A DNA stretch of 64,000 bases, taken from positions 1 through 64,000 of the forward strand of contig CACILF010000002.1 in NCBI GenBank assembly GCA_902587435.1. The letters run 5' to 3'. Position numbers and translations under genes: made by a program. Below the pieces are notes generated by a model. The model was not told the DNA's origin. It saw nothing but the letters and a program-made list of their open reading frames with translations, and did no database searches. Shown here one piece after another: positions 16,428 to 24,534 of the stretch (positions within the stretch are counted from its first letter, which is position 1; each line of letters begins with the position of its first letter). This DNA comes from an uncultured Pelagibacteraceae bacterium. GTDB lineage: Bacteria; Pseudomonadota; Alphaproteobacteria; Pelagibacterales; Pelagibacteraceae.

Positions 16428-17369
16428 ATGTGCGGTATAGCTGGATTAATTCATAGAGGTAAATCATCAAATGTAGGTGAAGAATTGCAAAGTATGCTTC
16501 AGGCTTTAAAGCATAGGGGTCCAGATTCAACTGGGTATGCTCTTTATGCAAATAACGATGGTCAAAACTTTATACTAAGATTTAAAGTAGGTGAAAACGT
16601 TGGAGAAGGAAGTAGTTCGGTAAATGAAGATGAAAGTGTTTATAACGAAAGAAAAAAAACTGTAGATAAAAAACTTTCTGAATTGGGAGCTATTGTTGTT
16701 AAAGATGAAAAACTAACTCCATATTCTTATAGATATGAAATGAAATTTGATAAAGATCTAATGGATTTTTCTAAAGCAATTGAAAGTATAGAAAGTGTAG
16801 AAATACTTTCAATTGGTAAGTCATTAGAACTTATAAAGGACCTTGGTGATGCAACTGCAGTATCAGAAAGATATGGTTTAAATAAAGTGCAAGGTACTCA
16901 TGGCATAGGTCATGCAAGAATGGCTACCGAGTCTGGAGTGGATATTAAATCAGCGCATCCTTTTTGGGGCTATCCTTTTGCTGATGTTTCTGTAGTGCAT
17001 AACGGACAATTAACAAATTATTGGAACAACAGAAGAGTTTTAGAAAATAAAGGTATGCGCTTCATGTCAGAGTGTGACTCAGAATTAATTGCAGTTTTTC
17101 TTGCAGAAAGAATGAGGAATGGAGCAACTTTAGAGGAAGGAATGAAAGAAAGTTTATCAGGACTTGATGGCGTTTTTACGTATTTTGTTGCAACAAAAGA
17201 TTCTTTGGGTATGGCCAAGGATACAATGGCAGCGAAACCACTGGTATTATATGAATCTGATGATTTAGTCGCTATGGGATCAGAAGAAATAGCAATTAGA
17301 TCTATTCTTCCACAAGAAATAGATACCTATGATCCTTTTGATGGAGAGGTAAAAGTATGGCAAACTTAA
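16428..17369 (+). CDS. glxB: GlxB/MgsA-like class II glutamine amidotransferase
   Basis: 313-residue amidotransferase of the Ntn (PurF/GltB) type. The start was chosen at ATG 16428 because the protein then begins MCGIAGLIHRG, which exposes the catalytic Cys2 after Met removal; an in-frame start 25 codons upstream would bury it and overlap the preceding gene. HRGPDSTGYAL and HNGQLTNYWNNR are family motifs. In relatives this subunit forms a three-part enzyme with the next two genes: N-methylglutamate synthase (MgsABC) in methylamine users or the GlxBCD glutamate-synthase-like complex in rhizobia. It overlaps glxC by 13 bases, so the two are translationally coupled. Confidence 0.9.
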   Translation: MCGIAGLIHRGKSSNVGEELQSMLQALKHRGPDSTGYALYANNDGQNFILRFKVGENVGEGSSSVNEDESVYNERKKTVDKKLSELGAIVVKDEKLTPYSYRYEMKFDKDLMDFSKAIESIESVEILSIGKSLELIKDLGDATAVSERYGLNKVQGTHGIGHARMATESGVDIKSAHPFWGYPFADVSVVHNGQLTNYWNNRRVLENKGMRFMSECDSELIAVFLAERMRNGATLEEGMKESLSGLDGVFTYFVATKDSLGMAKDTMAAKPLVLYESDDLVAMGSEEIAIRSILPQEIDTYDPFDGEVKVWQT

Positions 17370-18211
17370 AAACAAGTGATAAAAAAACAAAAGCCCAATC
17401 AATGGGTATGCATACAGAAGTTTTAACAGGAAAAACTCAACAAAAATTTTTTAACCCCGACGAAGCAGAAAATTTTTTCTATTGGGGTACTTATGATGTA
17501 GATTTCAATAAAAGAACTGAACTTGATGTAAAAGAAATGGAATGTAAAGAAGCAAATGAAAAAATTGATAACTTAATGAGTGAAGGATATGGAACAATAG
17601 TAATTAAAAACCCACAAGGTAAACATAGTTTGGGTGTTGGAATATTAAATAAGCTTAATTTAATTTTTGAAGGAAGTTTGGGATATTTTGGTGTTGGTTC
17701 AATAGATGGGCCGATGGTTAGAGTAAATGGACGTGTTGGCTGGTCTTGTGCAGAAAATATGATGGCTGGTAAAGTAGTAATTGAAAAAAACGCAGGATCT
17801 TGTTTTGGCGCAGCTATTAGAGGTGGTGATTTAATTTGTAAAGGAAGCGTTGGTGCAAGAACCGGTATTGACCAAAAAGGTGGAACAATAATTATAGGTG
17901 GAGATGCAGGAGCTTTTACTGGATTTATGATGCAACGAGGACGGATTGTTATATTAGGAGATGTTGGAATTAACCTTGGCGACTCTATGTATGATGGAAC
18001 AATTTACGTTGGTGGAAAAATTGGCTCATTTGGAAGCGATGCGGTAGAATCTCCTATGACAAAAGATGATATGGATTGGTTAAAAAGAAAACTTAAAGTG
18101 GCTGAAATTGGTGATAACTTCGATGTATCAAAAATGACAAAAGTGGTAGCCGGTAAAAAACTTTGGAACTATGATGCATTAGAGCCTACTGAGAAAAAAG
18201 GAGCTATATAA
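17357..18211 (+). CDS. glxC: GlxC/MgsB-like subunit (GltB C-terminal beta-helix fold)
   Basis: 284 residues. The glycine-rich repeats (ENMMAGKVVIEKNAGSCFG, GGDLICKGSVGARTG, GGTIIIGGDAGAFTG, GTIYVGGKIGSFG) are the right-handed beta-helix of the glutamate synthase alpha subunit C-terminal domain. That domain holds the ammonia tunnel together in GltB; here it is a separate subunit. It overlaps glxB by 13 bases, and its TAA overlaps the ATG of glxD at 18211 by one base. In MgsABC it is subunit B. No catalytic residue is expected. The family assignment is secure, the physiological substrate is not. Confidence 0.9.
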   Translation: MANLKTSDKKTKAQSMGMHTEVLTGKTQQKFFNPDEAENFFYWGTYDVDFNKRTELDVKEMECKEANEKIDNLMSEGYGTIVIKNPQGKHSLGVGILNKLNLIFEGSLGYFGVGSIDGPMVRVNGRVGWSCAENMMAGKVVIEKNAGSCFGAAIRGGDLICKGSVGARTGIDQKGGTIIIGGDAGAFTGFMMQRGRIVILGDVGINLGDSMYDGTIYVGGKIGSFGSDAVESPMTKDDMDWLKRKLKVAEIGDNFDVSKMTKVVAGKKLWNYDALEPTEKKGAI

Positions 18212-19599
18212 TGGTAAAAAAGAAAAATGGGAAAGCTAATGGTCACTCTAATGGTAAAGGTGAGTTTGCAAAAAGAAATAAAAGTTTATTAGGATATAAT
18301 TCTATTTTTACTCCAGAAGTAATCGACGACATACATATTAAAGCGCAACTAGGAAGATACAGAATGCGTGGAATGGCTTTGATGAAAAAAATTCCAACAT
18401 TTGATGATTTAGTATTCTTGCCAGGAACATTAACAAGATTTGTAATTGAAGGTTATAGAGAAAAATGCGAAACAAAAACTATAATTGGTCCAAGATGTGA
18501 AAATCCAATTGAATTAGATATTCCAGTTTATATAACAGGTATGAGTTTCGGTGCTCTTTCTTATGAAGCAAAAACAGCTTTAGCCAGAGGTGCAACAATG
18601 GCAGGTAGCGCAACTTGTTCAGGTGAAGGCGGAATGATACCTGATGAAAGAAGGTATTCTGAAAAATGGTATTACCAATGTATTCAATCTAGATATGGAT
18701 TTAATCCTCATCATGCTCAGTTAGCAGATGGAATAGAAGTATTTATAGGACAAGGACAAAAAGTAGGAATGGGAGGTCACTTAATGGGTCAAAAAGTTAC
18801 TGACCAAGTAGCTGAAATGAGATCCTTGCCAGCAGGTATTGATCAAAGATCACCTGCAAGACACCCTGACTGGTTAGGACCAGATGATTTATCTCTAAAA
18901 GTTAAAGAGCTTAGAGAATTAACCAAAAACAAAGTACCAATTCAGTTAAAACTTGGCGCAGCTAAGGTCTATGATGATGTTCGTATGGCTGCAAAATGTG
19001 ATCCAGATTCAATCTACTTAGATGGAATGGAAGGATCAACTGGAGCTGGGCCTCACATCGCTGCTGCAAACACAGGTATTCCTGGAATTGCTGCTATTAG
19101 AGAAGCCAGAAGAGCGATTGATGATGTTGGTAAAACAGGAAAAGTAACACTTATTTATGCTGGTGGAGTTAGAGATGGTGCTGACATGGCAAAAGCTTTA
19201 GCTTTAGGAGCAGATGCTATCGCAATTGGAACTGGAGCAATGATTGCACTTAATTGTAATAAAGAAATTGAAGAATCTAATTTCGAAAAAGAAATGGGAG
19301 TACCTGCTGGTCATTGTTATCACTGTCATACAGGTCGTTGTCCTGTTGGTGTTGCAACACAAGATCCAAAACTAAGAAAAAGATTAAATCCTGATGATGC
19401 AGCATTAAGAGTATATAATTATTTACATACAATGACATTGGAAGCACAATTGTTAGCAAGAGCTTGTGGTAAAACAAATATCCACTCATTGGAACCAGAA
19501 GATTTAGCAGCATTAACTATGGAAGCTTCTGCATTAGCAAAAGTTCCATTATCAGGCACAAATCATACGGTAGGAGTTGACGACTTTCATAAAATTTAA
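18211..19599 (+). CDS. glxD: GlxD/MgsC-like FMN glutamate-synthase domain subunit
   Basis: 462 residues, catalytic FMN/iron-sulfur subunit corresponding to the central domain of glutamate synthase. Motifs are VYITGMSFGALSYEAK, ATCSGEGGMIPDERR, LKLGAAKVYDDVRMAAKC, DSIYLDGMEGSTGAGPH (substrate loop) and CYHCHTGRCPVGVATQDP, the cysteine motif for a 3Fe-4S cluster. The N-terminal 25 residues are Lys/Asn/Gly-rich and probably flexible. As MgsC it would transfer a methylamine-derived group to make N-methylglutamate; as GlxD it would act on an ammonia-type donor. Coupled to glxC by a one-base overlap and followed 8 bases later by a Lys-rich small protein. Confidence 0.92.
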   Translation: MVKKKNGKANGHSNGKGEFAKRNKSLLGYNSIFTPEVIDDIHIKAQLGRYRMRGMALMKKIPTFDDLVFLPGTLTRFVIEGYREKCETKTIIGPRCENPIELDIPVYITGMSFGALSYEAKTALARGATMAGSATCSGEGGMIPDERRYSEKWYYQCIQSRYGFNPHHAQLADGIEVFIGQGQKVGMGGHLMGQKVTDQVAEMRSLPAGIDQRSPARHPDWLGPDDLSLKVKELRELTKNKVPIQLKLGAAKVYDDVRMAAKCDPDSIYLDGMEGSTGAGPHIAAANTGIPGIAAIREARRAIDDVGKTGKVTLIYAGGVRDGADMAKALALGADAIAIGTGAMIALNCNKEIEESNFEKEMGVPAGHCYHCHTGRCPVGVATQDPKLRKRLNPDDAALRVYNYLHTMTLEAQLLARACGKTNIHSLEPEDLAALTMEASALAKVPLSGTNHTVGVDDFHKI

Positions 19600-19607
19600 G
19601 TTTTAAT

Positions 19608-20021
19608 ATGGCTAAAAAGAAAAATAAAAAGAAAAAATCAAAAGGTAAAGAAGTAAAAGGACAGTTAGGAAAAAAGAAAGAGTCAGCAAGAGAAAAAATG
19701 ATAGGTCAAACTATCGGTTATCGTTATGATGTAAACTTGCTACCTGACTATAAAAGACTTACTCCTTTTTTAAAAAAATACATAGAAGCAATGGGATGGG
19801 ATGATCTAAATTGGCTTGAGGATGTGCATATGGGTTACGAAGAAGATAGACCGGCTGTATTTGATAGAAATGCAAACGGATGGGTCACAATTCCAAAAAA
19901 AATTAAACTTCCAAATAATCAACAGGACAGAGATATGATAGCAAGAGAACTTCTTGTAAAGTTTCAAATGTCACCTAATCACCCACTTGTTGATCTAAAA
20001 AAAGCTTACAGAAAATTTTAA
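19608..20021 (+). CDS. Unknown protein with Lys-rich N-terminal tail
   Basis: Not recognised. 137 residues. The first 32 are almost all Lys, Gly, Glu and Asn and look disordered and strongly basic. The rest (about 33-137) is a compact soluble domain containing WDDLNWLEDVHMGYEED and HPLVDLKKAYRKF. It follows glxD by 8 bases and precedes the amt gene, so it is part of the same nitrogen cluster. The basic tail could bind nucleic acid, membrane or an acidic partner; nothing in the sequence decides this. Codon use resembles that of the neighbours, so it is likely a real gene. Confidence 0.7.
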   Translation: MAKKKNKKKKSKGKEVKGQLGKKKESAREKMIGQTIGYRYDVNLLPDYKRLTPFLKKYIEAMGWDDLNWLEDVHMGYEEDRPAVFDRNANGWVTIPKKIKLPNNQQDRDMIARELLVKFQMSPNHPLVDLKKAYRKF

Positions 20022-20156
20022 GAATCTTAATAAGTTTCATCTACTATAGGTTGTATTATAACGATATAATCCTTAAAAATTAAGCTTTTTTATTCTTGTG
20101 ATAACTTTTCTAACATCTAGAATCCTTGTTAGTTAGTTTAAATTAACAAAGTATAC

Positions 20157-20188
20157 TTGTTAGAAAATATTTTTGTTTATTCTAACAA
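20157..20188 (+). promoter_or_regulatory. Inverted repeat in the amt leader
   Basis: Perfect 9-bp arms TTGTTAGAA (20157-20165) and TTCTAACAA (20180-20188) around a 14-base spacer, ending 12 bases before the Shine-Dalgarno AGGAGG (20201-20206) of amt. The same TGTTAG element occurs again at 20127-20132 and, inverted, at 20110-20115. It may be an operator pair or a leader hairpin controlling ammonium-transporter expression. Confidence 0.5.
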
Positions 20189-20212
20189 TGTAAATATAAA
20201 AGGAGGAAGGCA

Positions 20213-21613
20213 ATGACTGATCAACTTACAGCATTGACTACCATATTTACAGAGTTCTATTACTGGATAACAGTGGTACTTATGTTCCTGATCCACGTAG
20301 GTTTCTGTATGTATGAGGTTGGAGCCTCTAGATATAAACATCACCAGCACACATTAATGAAAAACACGATGCTGATACCTTTGGTAACAGTAACTTGGTT
20401 TTTATTTGGTTGGTGGATTTATTGGGCGTTTCCAACTGGACCAGGTTTAGCACCTTCTATAATGAATGAAAGTGCGGCATTGATTACAGATGAATCTGCA
20501 TTTAGTGCGGCTTGGTATGTACCAACTAGTGACTTAATGGGAACAAACTTGAATGATCGTATTAGCGGTGTATTCTGGGCTGCGTTCTTATTATTCTCAT
20601 GGACTGCTGCCTCTATCGTTTCGGGTGCGGTAATTGAAAGAATTACAACATTTGCATTCGGTATCTTAGCAATAGCAATTGGTTCAGTTTTCTGGACTAT
20701 TGATGCTGCTTGGGGATGGCATTTCGATGGTTGGATGTTAAAAATATTGGGATATCATGATGCTTATGCATCAGGAGTTATTCACGCAGTAGCAGGAGGA
20801 TTTGCTCTTGGAGTTCTAGCAGTATTAGGACCAAGAATAGGAAAATTCTCTTCTAGCGGTGAACCTAGAAATATAGGACCAAGAAATCCATGGTTAGTAA
20901 CTATTGGGTTATTCTTAATTTATACTGGTTTCTGGGGATTCTATGCGGCGTGTAATATACCAATTTTTGATCTAGGACCTGAATATGGAATGGAAGGAGT
21001 AACATTCTGGACGGCAACTAACATTTACGTAACACCAACAACGTTAGGTGCAATCACAATGAACTTCTTGATGTCGTTATCTGGAGGTTTGATGGCTGGA
21101 TATCTAATATCAAAAGGAGATCCTTTCTGGACATACTCAAGTGGACTAGCTGGAATAATATGTGCTTCTGCAGGAAATGATTTATATCATCCAATTCAAT
21201 CATTCATAATTGCTATGGTTGGAGTATGGGTAGCATACAGATTGCATTACTGGGTTGAACGTAAGTTCAAAATTGATGATGCAGTTGGTGCTGTTGCAGT
21301 GCATGGTTATGCTGGTGTCGCTGGACTTATAATTTGTGGTTTTGTTCTAAACGGATATCCTTCATCAGGTTATAGTGTAGGAGCTATGTGGGTAGGAACA
21401 GACTACGCTCCAATAAATCCTTTGGGAATGTTTATTGGTGCAATAATTATGTTCGGTGTACTTGGTTTCTTACCGGGATGGATATTGGCTAAAATACTTT
21501 CAGGAATGGGTAAACTTAGAATTCCAAGAGAAGTAGAATTGGCTGGTCTAGACTATACAATAATGGAAGATGCAAAGAGCGATGAAAAAGCTGTTGCGTC
21601 ATCCTCAAGGTAA
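20213..21613 (+). CDS. amt: Ammonium transporter (Amt family)
   Basis: 466-residue inner-membrane channel with about 11 hydrophobic segments. Both pore histidines of the Amt twin-His pair are visible: GVIHAVAGGFALG in the middle (near residue 190) and DDAVGAVAVHGYAGVAG near residue 360. The protein is longer than E. coli AmtB, with a substantial first loop (about 75-115) and a charged C-terminal tail that in relatives contacts PII proteins. The start is fixed by a perfect AGGAGG 7 bases upstream. It sits between the glx cluster and a small membrane protein gene, consistent with ammonium uptake or recapture of ammonium released by amine breakdown. Confidence 0.95.
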   Translation: MTDQLTALTTIFTEFYYWITVVLMFLIHVGFCMYEVGASRYKHHQHTLMKNTMLIPLVTVTWFLFGWWIYWAFPTGPGLAPSIMNESAALITDESAFSAAWYVPTSDLMGTNLNDRISGVFWAAFLLFSWTAASIVSGAVIERITTFAFGILAIAIGSVFWTIDAAWGWHFDGWMLKILGYHDAYASGVIHAVAGGFALGVLAVLGPRIGKFSSSGEPRNIGPRNPWLVTIGLFLIYTGFWGFYAACNIPIFDLGPEYGMEGVTFWTATNIYVTPTTLGAITMNFLMSLSGGLMAGYLISKGDPFWTYSSGLAGIICASAGNDLYHPIQSFIIAMVGVWVAYRLHYWVERKFKIDDAVGAVAVHGYAGVAGLIICGFVLNGYPSSGYSVGAMWVGTDYAPINPLGMFIGAIIMFGVLGFLPGWILAKILSGMGKLRIPREVELAGLDYTIMEDAKSDEKAVASSSR

Positions 21614-21625
21614 AGGAGGAAACAT

Positions 21626-21847
21626 ATGGCAACAGTTACAAATTGGATAGATCACCTTAGCGCTGCTGAAGTGCAAGGGCCAGTTTACCCTGGCGTAGGA
21701 ACTGAAGGAATTTTAGTTCTTATTCTAGTGGTACTTTGGATAGGTTGGCATTTCATTTCGAATATGCAAGAGAAAAGCAAATCGGATGAAATTGCTAGAA
21801 GAAGACCTGGTTCAAATGACTGGAAAAGCAATGTTACCGACGGGTAA
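21626..21847 (+). CDS. Small membrane protein linked to Amt
   Basis: Not recognised. 73 residues with one hydrophobic segment at about residues 28-45 (GILVLILVVLWIGWHFIS) and a charged C-terminal tail (about 50-73, with KSDEIARRRPG). A perfect AGGAGG at 21614-21619, just after the amt stop, drives translation, which is strong for this chromosome. A terminator hairpin follows 16 bases later, so amt and this gene form one unit. Plausibly an accessory or stabilising subunit of the transporter, by position only. Confidence 0.7.
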   Translation: MATVTNWIDHLSAAEVQGPVYPGVGTEGILVLILVVLWIGWHFISNMQEKSKSDEIARRRPGSNDWKSNVTDG

Positions 21848-21862
21848 TTAAAATTAAAATAG

Positions 21863-21886
21863 AGGGCGCATTTAATTATGCGCCCT
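21863..21886 (+). terminator. Intrinsic terminator after the amt operon
   Basis: Perfect 9-bp stem AGGGCGCAT / ATGCGCCCT with a 6-base loop (21872-21877), followed by a T-rich stretch. It ends the amt plus small-membrane-protein transcript. GC-rich arms in such AT-rich DNA make it a clear call. Confidence 0.92.
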
Positions 21887-21894
21887 TATTTATC

Positions 21895-22053
21895 ATGGAC
21901 GAAAAAAAATCAGATAACATTAATAAAACACCCGAAAAAATGTCAAGGATTGCTTGGCCAAAAGCAAAGTATGGGCTTATCGTTGCAATAATAATAATTG
22001 TGGTAGTTAACCTAATATATTACAAAGATACAATTAAAAATTTATTTAACTAA
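21895..22053 (+). CDS. Possible 52-residue single-pass membrane protein
   Basis: Short frame from ATG 21895 to TAA 22051-22053. It encodes a charged, Lys-rich N-terminus (about 1-26), one hydrophobic helix (about 28-42, YGLIVAIIIIVVVNLIYY) and a short Lys-containing tail. It begins 9 bases after the amt terminator stem and ends 9 bases before the glutamine-synthetase-like gene. The helix and the fit into an otherwise empty 215-base gap support a real microprotein. No homologue is known to me and the Shine-Dalgarno is weak. Confidence 0.5.
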   Translation: MDEKKSDNINKTPEKMSRIAWPKAKYGLIVAIIIIVVVNLIYYKDTIKNLFN

Positions 22054-22062
22054 AATTAATTT

Positions 22063-23388
22063 ATGGCAAAAGACCTTTCTAAATTAGCAAAACAAAAAAA
22101 AATAAAATATTTCTTAATAAGTTTTGTAGATTTGTTTGGAGTATTAAGATCTAAATTAGTTCCATCACAAGCAATTGGAGAAATGCAAAAAAACGGAGCC
22201 GGTTTTGCTGGTTTTGCTACCTGGCTAGATATGACACCAGCTGATACAGATATGTTTGCAATACCTGATCCTGATAGCTTAATTCAACTGCCTTGGAACA
22301 AAGAAGTTGGTTGGTTAGCGTCAGATTTATGGATGAATGGTAAGCAAGTTAAAGCATCACCTAGAGTTATGCTTAAAGATCAAATCAAAAAATTAGATAA
22401 AATGAATCTACAAATGAAGTCAGGTGTTGAATGTGAATATTTTTTGATTTCACAAGATGGATCAACTATTGCAGATAGTAGAGATATTCAATCTAAACCT
22501 TGTTACGATCAATCAGCTCTAATGAGAAGATATGAATTAATTAAAGAAATTTGCGACAGTATGATTGAATTGGGTTGGAAACCGTATCAAAATGACCATG
22601 AAGACGCTAATGGACAATTTGAAATGAATTGGGATTATGATGATTGCTTAGTTACAGCAGATAGACATGTTTTTTTCAAATTCATGGTTAAAAGCTTGGC
22701 AGAAAAGCATGGTTTAAGAGCAACTTTTATGCCTAAACCATTTGAAAATTTAACAGGTAATGGTTGTCATGCCCATGTATCGCTTTGGAATGGAAAGAAA
22801 AATAAATTTTTAGATGAAGGAGACAGGTATGGATTAAGTAAAGTTGCATATCATTTTGTTGGTGGTTTGCTAAAAAATGCAAGGTCCCTGTCTTCTTTAT
22901 TTAATCCAACAATAAACAGTTACAGAAGAATAAATGCTCCTGCAACTAAATCTGGTGCATCATGGTCACCAAGTAGTATTTCTTATACTGGTAACAATAG
23001 AACTCATATGATTAGAATTCCAGACGCAGGAAGATTTGAGCTTAGATTAATGGACGGGTCAACTAACCCATATCTTTTACAAGCTGGAGTTATCGCGGCA
23101 GGATTATTTGGATTAAATAATAAAACTGACCCAGGAGAACCACTAACATGTAACATGTATACAGATTATAAGAATTACCCTAATTTGGAAAAATTACCAA
23201 ATGACATTGAAGAATCTCTTGATGAATTAGATGAAAATAAAATTTTAAGAGAAGCTTTTGGTGATGATGTAATAAATAGTTATTTAAAATTAAAAAGAAA
23301 AGAGATAGAGGATTTTGATCGAAACGACAGTTTTGACAAAAGAAATCCTGTCACAAGTTGGGAAAAAAATAATACTTTAGATTGTTAA
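22063..23388 (+). CDS. GlnT / gamma-glutamylmethylamide synthetase-like enzyme
   Basis: 441-residue glutamine-synthetase-family ligase, ATP + glutamate + amine giving a gamma-glutamyl amide. Motifs are GVECEYFLIS, the metal/substrate segment NDHEDANGQFEMNWDYDD, FMPKPFENLTGNGCHAHVSLW and IRIPDAGRFELRLMDGSTNP. These variants resemble GlnT and gamma-glutamylmethylamide synthetase (GmaS) more than GS-I, and the length fits. Together with the GlxBCD/Mgs-like genes upstream this could form the amine-entry half of the N-methylglutamate route. It stops 3 bases before the diaminopropionate-lyase gene. GS-III with ammonia is the alternative. Confidence 0.82.
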   Translation: MAKDLSKLAKQKKIKYFLISFVDLFGVLRSKLVPSQAIGEMQKNGAGFAGFATWLDMTPADTDMFAIPDPDSLIQLPWNKEVGWLASDLWMNGKQVKASPRVMLKDQIKKLDKMNLQMKSGVECEYFLISQDGSTIADSRDIQSKPCYDQSALMRRYELIKEICDSMIELGWKPYQNDHEDANGQFEMNWDYDDCLVTADRHVFFKFMVKSLAEKHGLRATFMPKPFENLTGNGCHAHVSLWNGKKNKFLDEGDRYGLSKVAYHFVGGLLKNARSLSSLFNPTINSYRRINAPATKSGASWSPSSISYTGNNRTHMIRIPDAGRFELRLMDGSTNPYLLQAGVIAAGLFGLNNKTDPGEPLTCNMYTDYKNYPNLEKLPNDIEESLDELDENKILREAFGDDVINSYLKLKRKEIEDFDRNDSFDKRNPVTSWEKNNTLDC

Positions 23389-23391
23389 ATA

Positions 23392-24519
23392 ATGTCATTA
23401 AACTCTGAAGTGTCACAATGGAAATTCAAAAATTTTTTAGTTAATAAAAATAATTCTTTTAATAAAAAAGAAATTTTACAAATACTTCCGTCCGAAGATA
23501 TTGATCTAGCTTATAAAACAATATCAAGTTGGAATGGTTATTTACCAACACCTCTAATTTCATTAAATAAATTAAACGAAAAATTAAAACTTAATAAAAT
23601 TTTTTATAAAGATGAATCAAAAAGATTTCATTTAAAATCATTTAAAGCATTAGGTGGTGCATATGCGGTTGAAAAAATAATTATAGGAAATGATAAAAAA
23701 GTTATATCTACAGCCACAGCAGGAAATCATGGAAGATCTGTGGCATGGGGGTCACAAAAAAATGGTTTGGAATGTAAAATTTTTATTAGTGAATTTGTTA
23801 GTGAATCAAGAGCTAAAGTTATGAGAAGTTTTGGTGCGGATGTTATAAGGGTTAAAGGAAATTATGAACATTCTTTGAATGAATGTATTCAAGAATCAAA
23901 TAAAAATGGCTGGCAAATAGTCCAAGATGTTGCTTGGGAAGATTATAAATTGGTGCCAAAATTAACTATGGCTGGTTATTCAGTAATGATGAAAGAAATT
24001 TCTGAACAGATTAAAAATGAAAAAATTTCTCATGTTATCTTGCAAGCTGGAGTAGGTGGAATGGCAGCTGCTATGATTGCTGGAATTGCCAGATATTTAG
24101 ATTATGTTCCTAAAATAATTATAGTAGAACCAGATAGTGCAGCATGTGTTTTAGAAAGTATTAAAGCAGGCAAAATTGAAAAAATTTCTATTGAAAAAGA
24201 AAGTATAATGGGAGGAATGTCTTGTGGGGAAGTATCTTTGGTCCCTTGGCAAATATTAAAAGACTCGGTACATTTCTGTGTAACTGTTTCAGATGATTAC
24301 ATCTCAAAAACAGTAAAAAACCTTGCAAATAAATATTTTAGTGATGAAAAAATTATAGGTGGAGAATGCTCTACGCCAGGAATTACTAGCCTAGTTGGAT
24401 TAAGTAATGACAACGAAATAAGAGAAAAAATTAATTTAAATAAAAGCTCTAATGTACTCTTGTTTGGTTGTGAAGGAGATGCAGATGAACAATTGTACCA
24501 AAAGTTATTAGCAGAATAA
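23392..24519 (+). CDS. dpaL: Diaminopropionate ammonia-lyase-like PLP enzyme
   Basis: 375-residue fold-type II PLP enzyme. The PLP lysine is about residue 85 in HLKSFKALGGAYA. TATAGNHGRSVAWGSQ is the phosphate-side loop, and VQDVAWEDYKLVPKLTMAGY and the final GCEGDADEQLY match diaminopropionate ammonia-lyase (2,3-diaminopropionate to pyruvate + 2 ammonia) better than threonine dehydratase or synthase. It is about 25 residues shorter than E. coli YgeX. It follows a GlnT-like gene by 3 bases and would release ammonium that the neighbouring ligase could capture. An ectoine-utilisation EutB-type dehydratase is a more distant alternative. Confidence 0.78.
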   Translation: MSLNSEVSQWKFKNFLVNKNNSFNKKEILQILPSEDIDLAYKTISSWNGYLPTPLISLNKLNEKLKLNKIFYKDESKRFHLKSFKALGGAYAVEKIIIGNDKKVISTATAGNHGRSVAWGSQKNGLECKIFISEFVSESRAKVMRSFGADVIRVKGNYEHSLNECIQESNKNGWQIVQDVAWEDYKLVPKLTMAGYSVMMKEISEQIKNEKISHVILQAGVGGMAAAMIAGIARYLDYVPKIIIVEPDSAACVLESIKAGKIEKISIEKESIMGGMSCGEVSLVPWQILKDSVHFCVTVSDDYISKTVKNLANKYFSDEKIIGGECSTPGITSLVGLSNDNEIREKINLNKSSNVLLFGCEGDADEQLYQKLLAE

Positions 24520-24534
24520 AAATTTTTAAAATAA

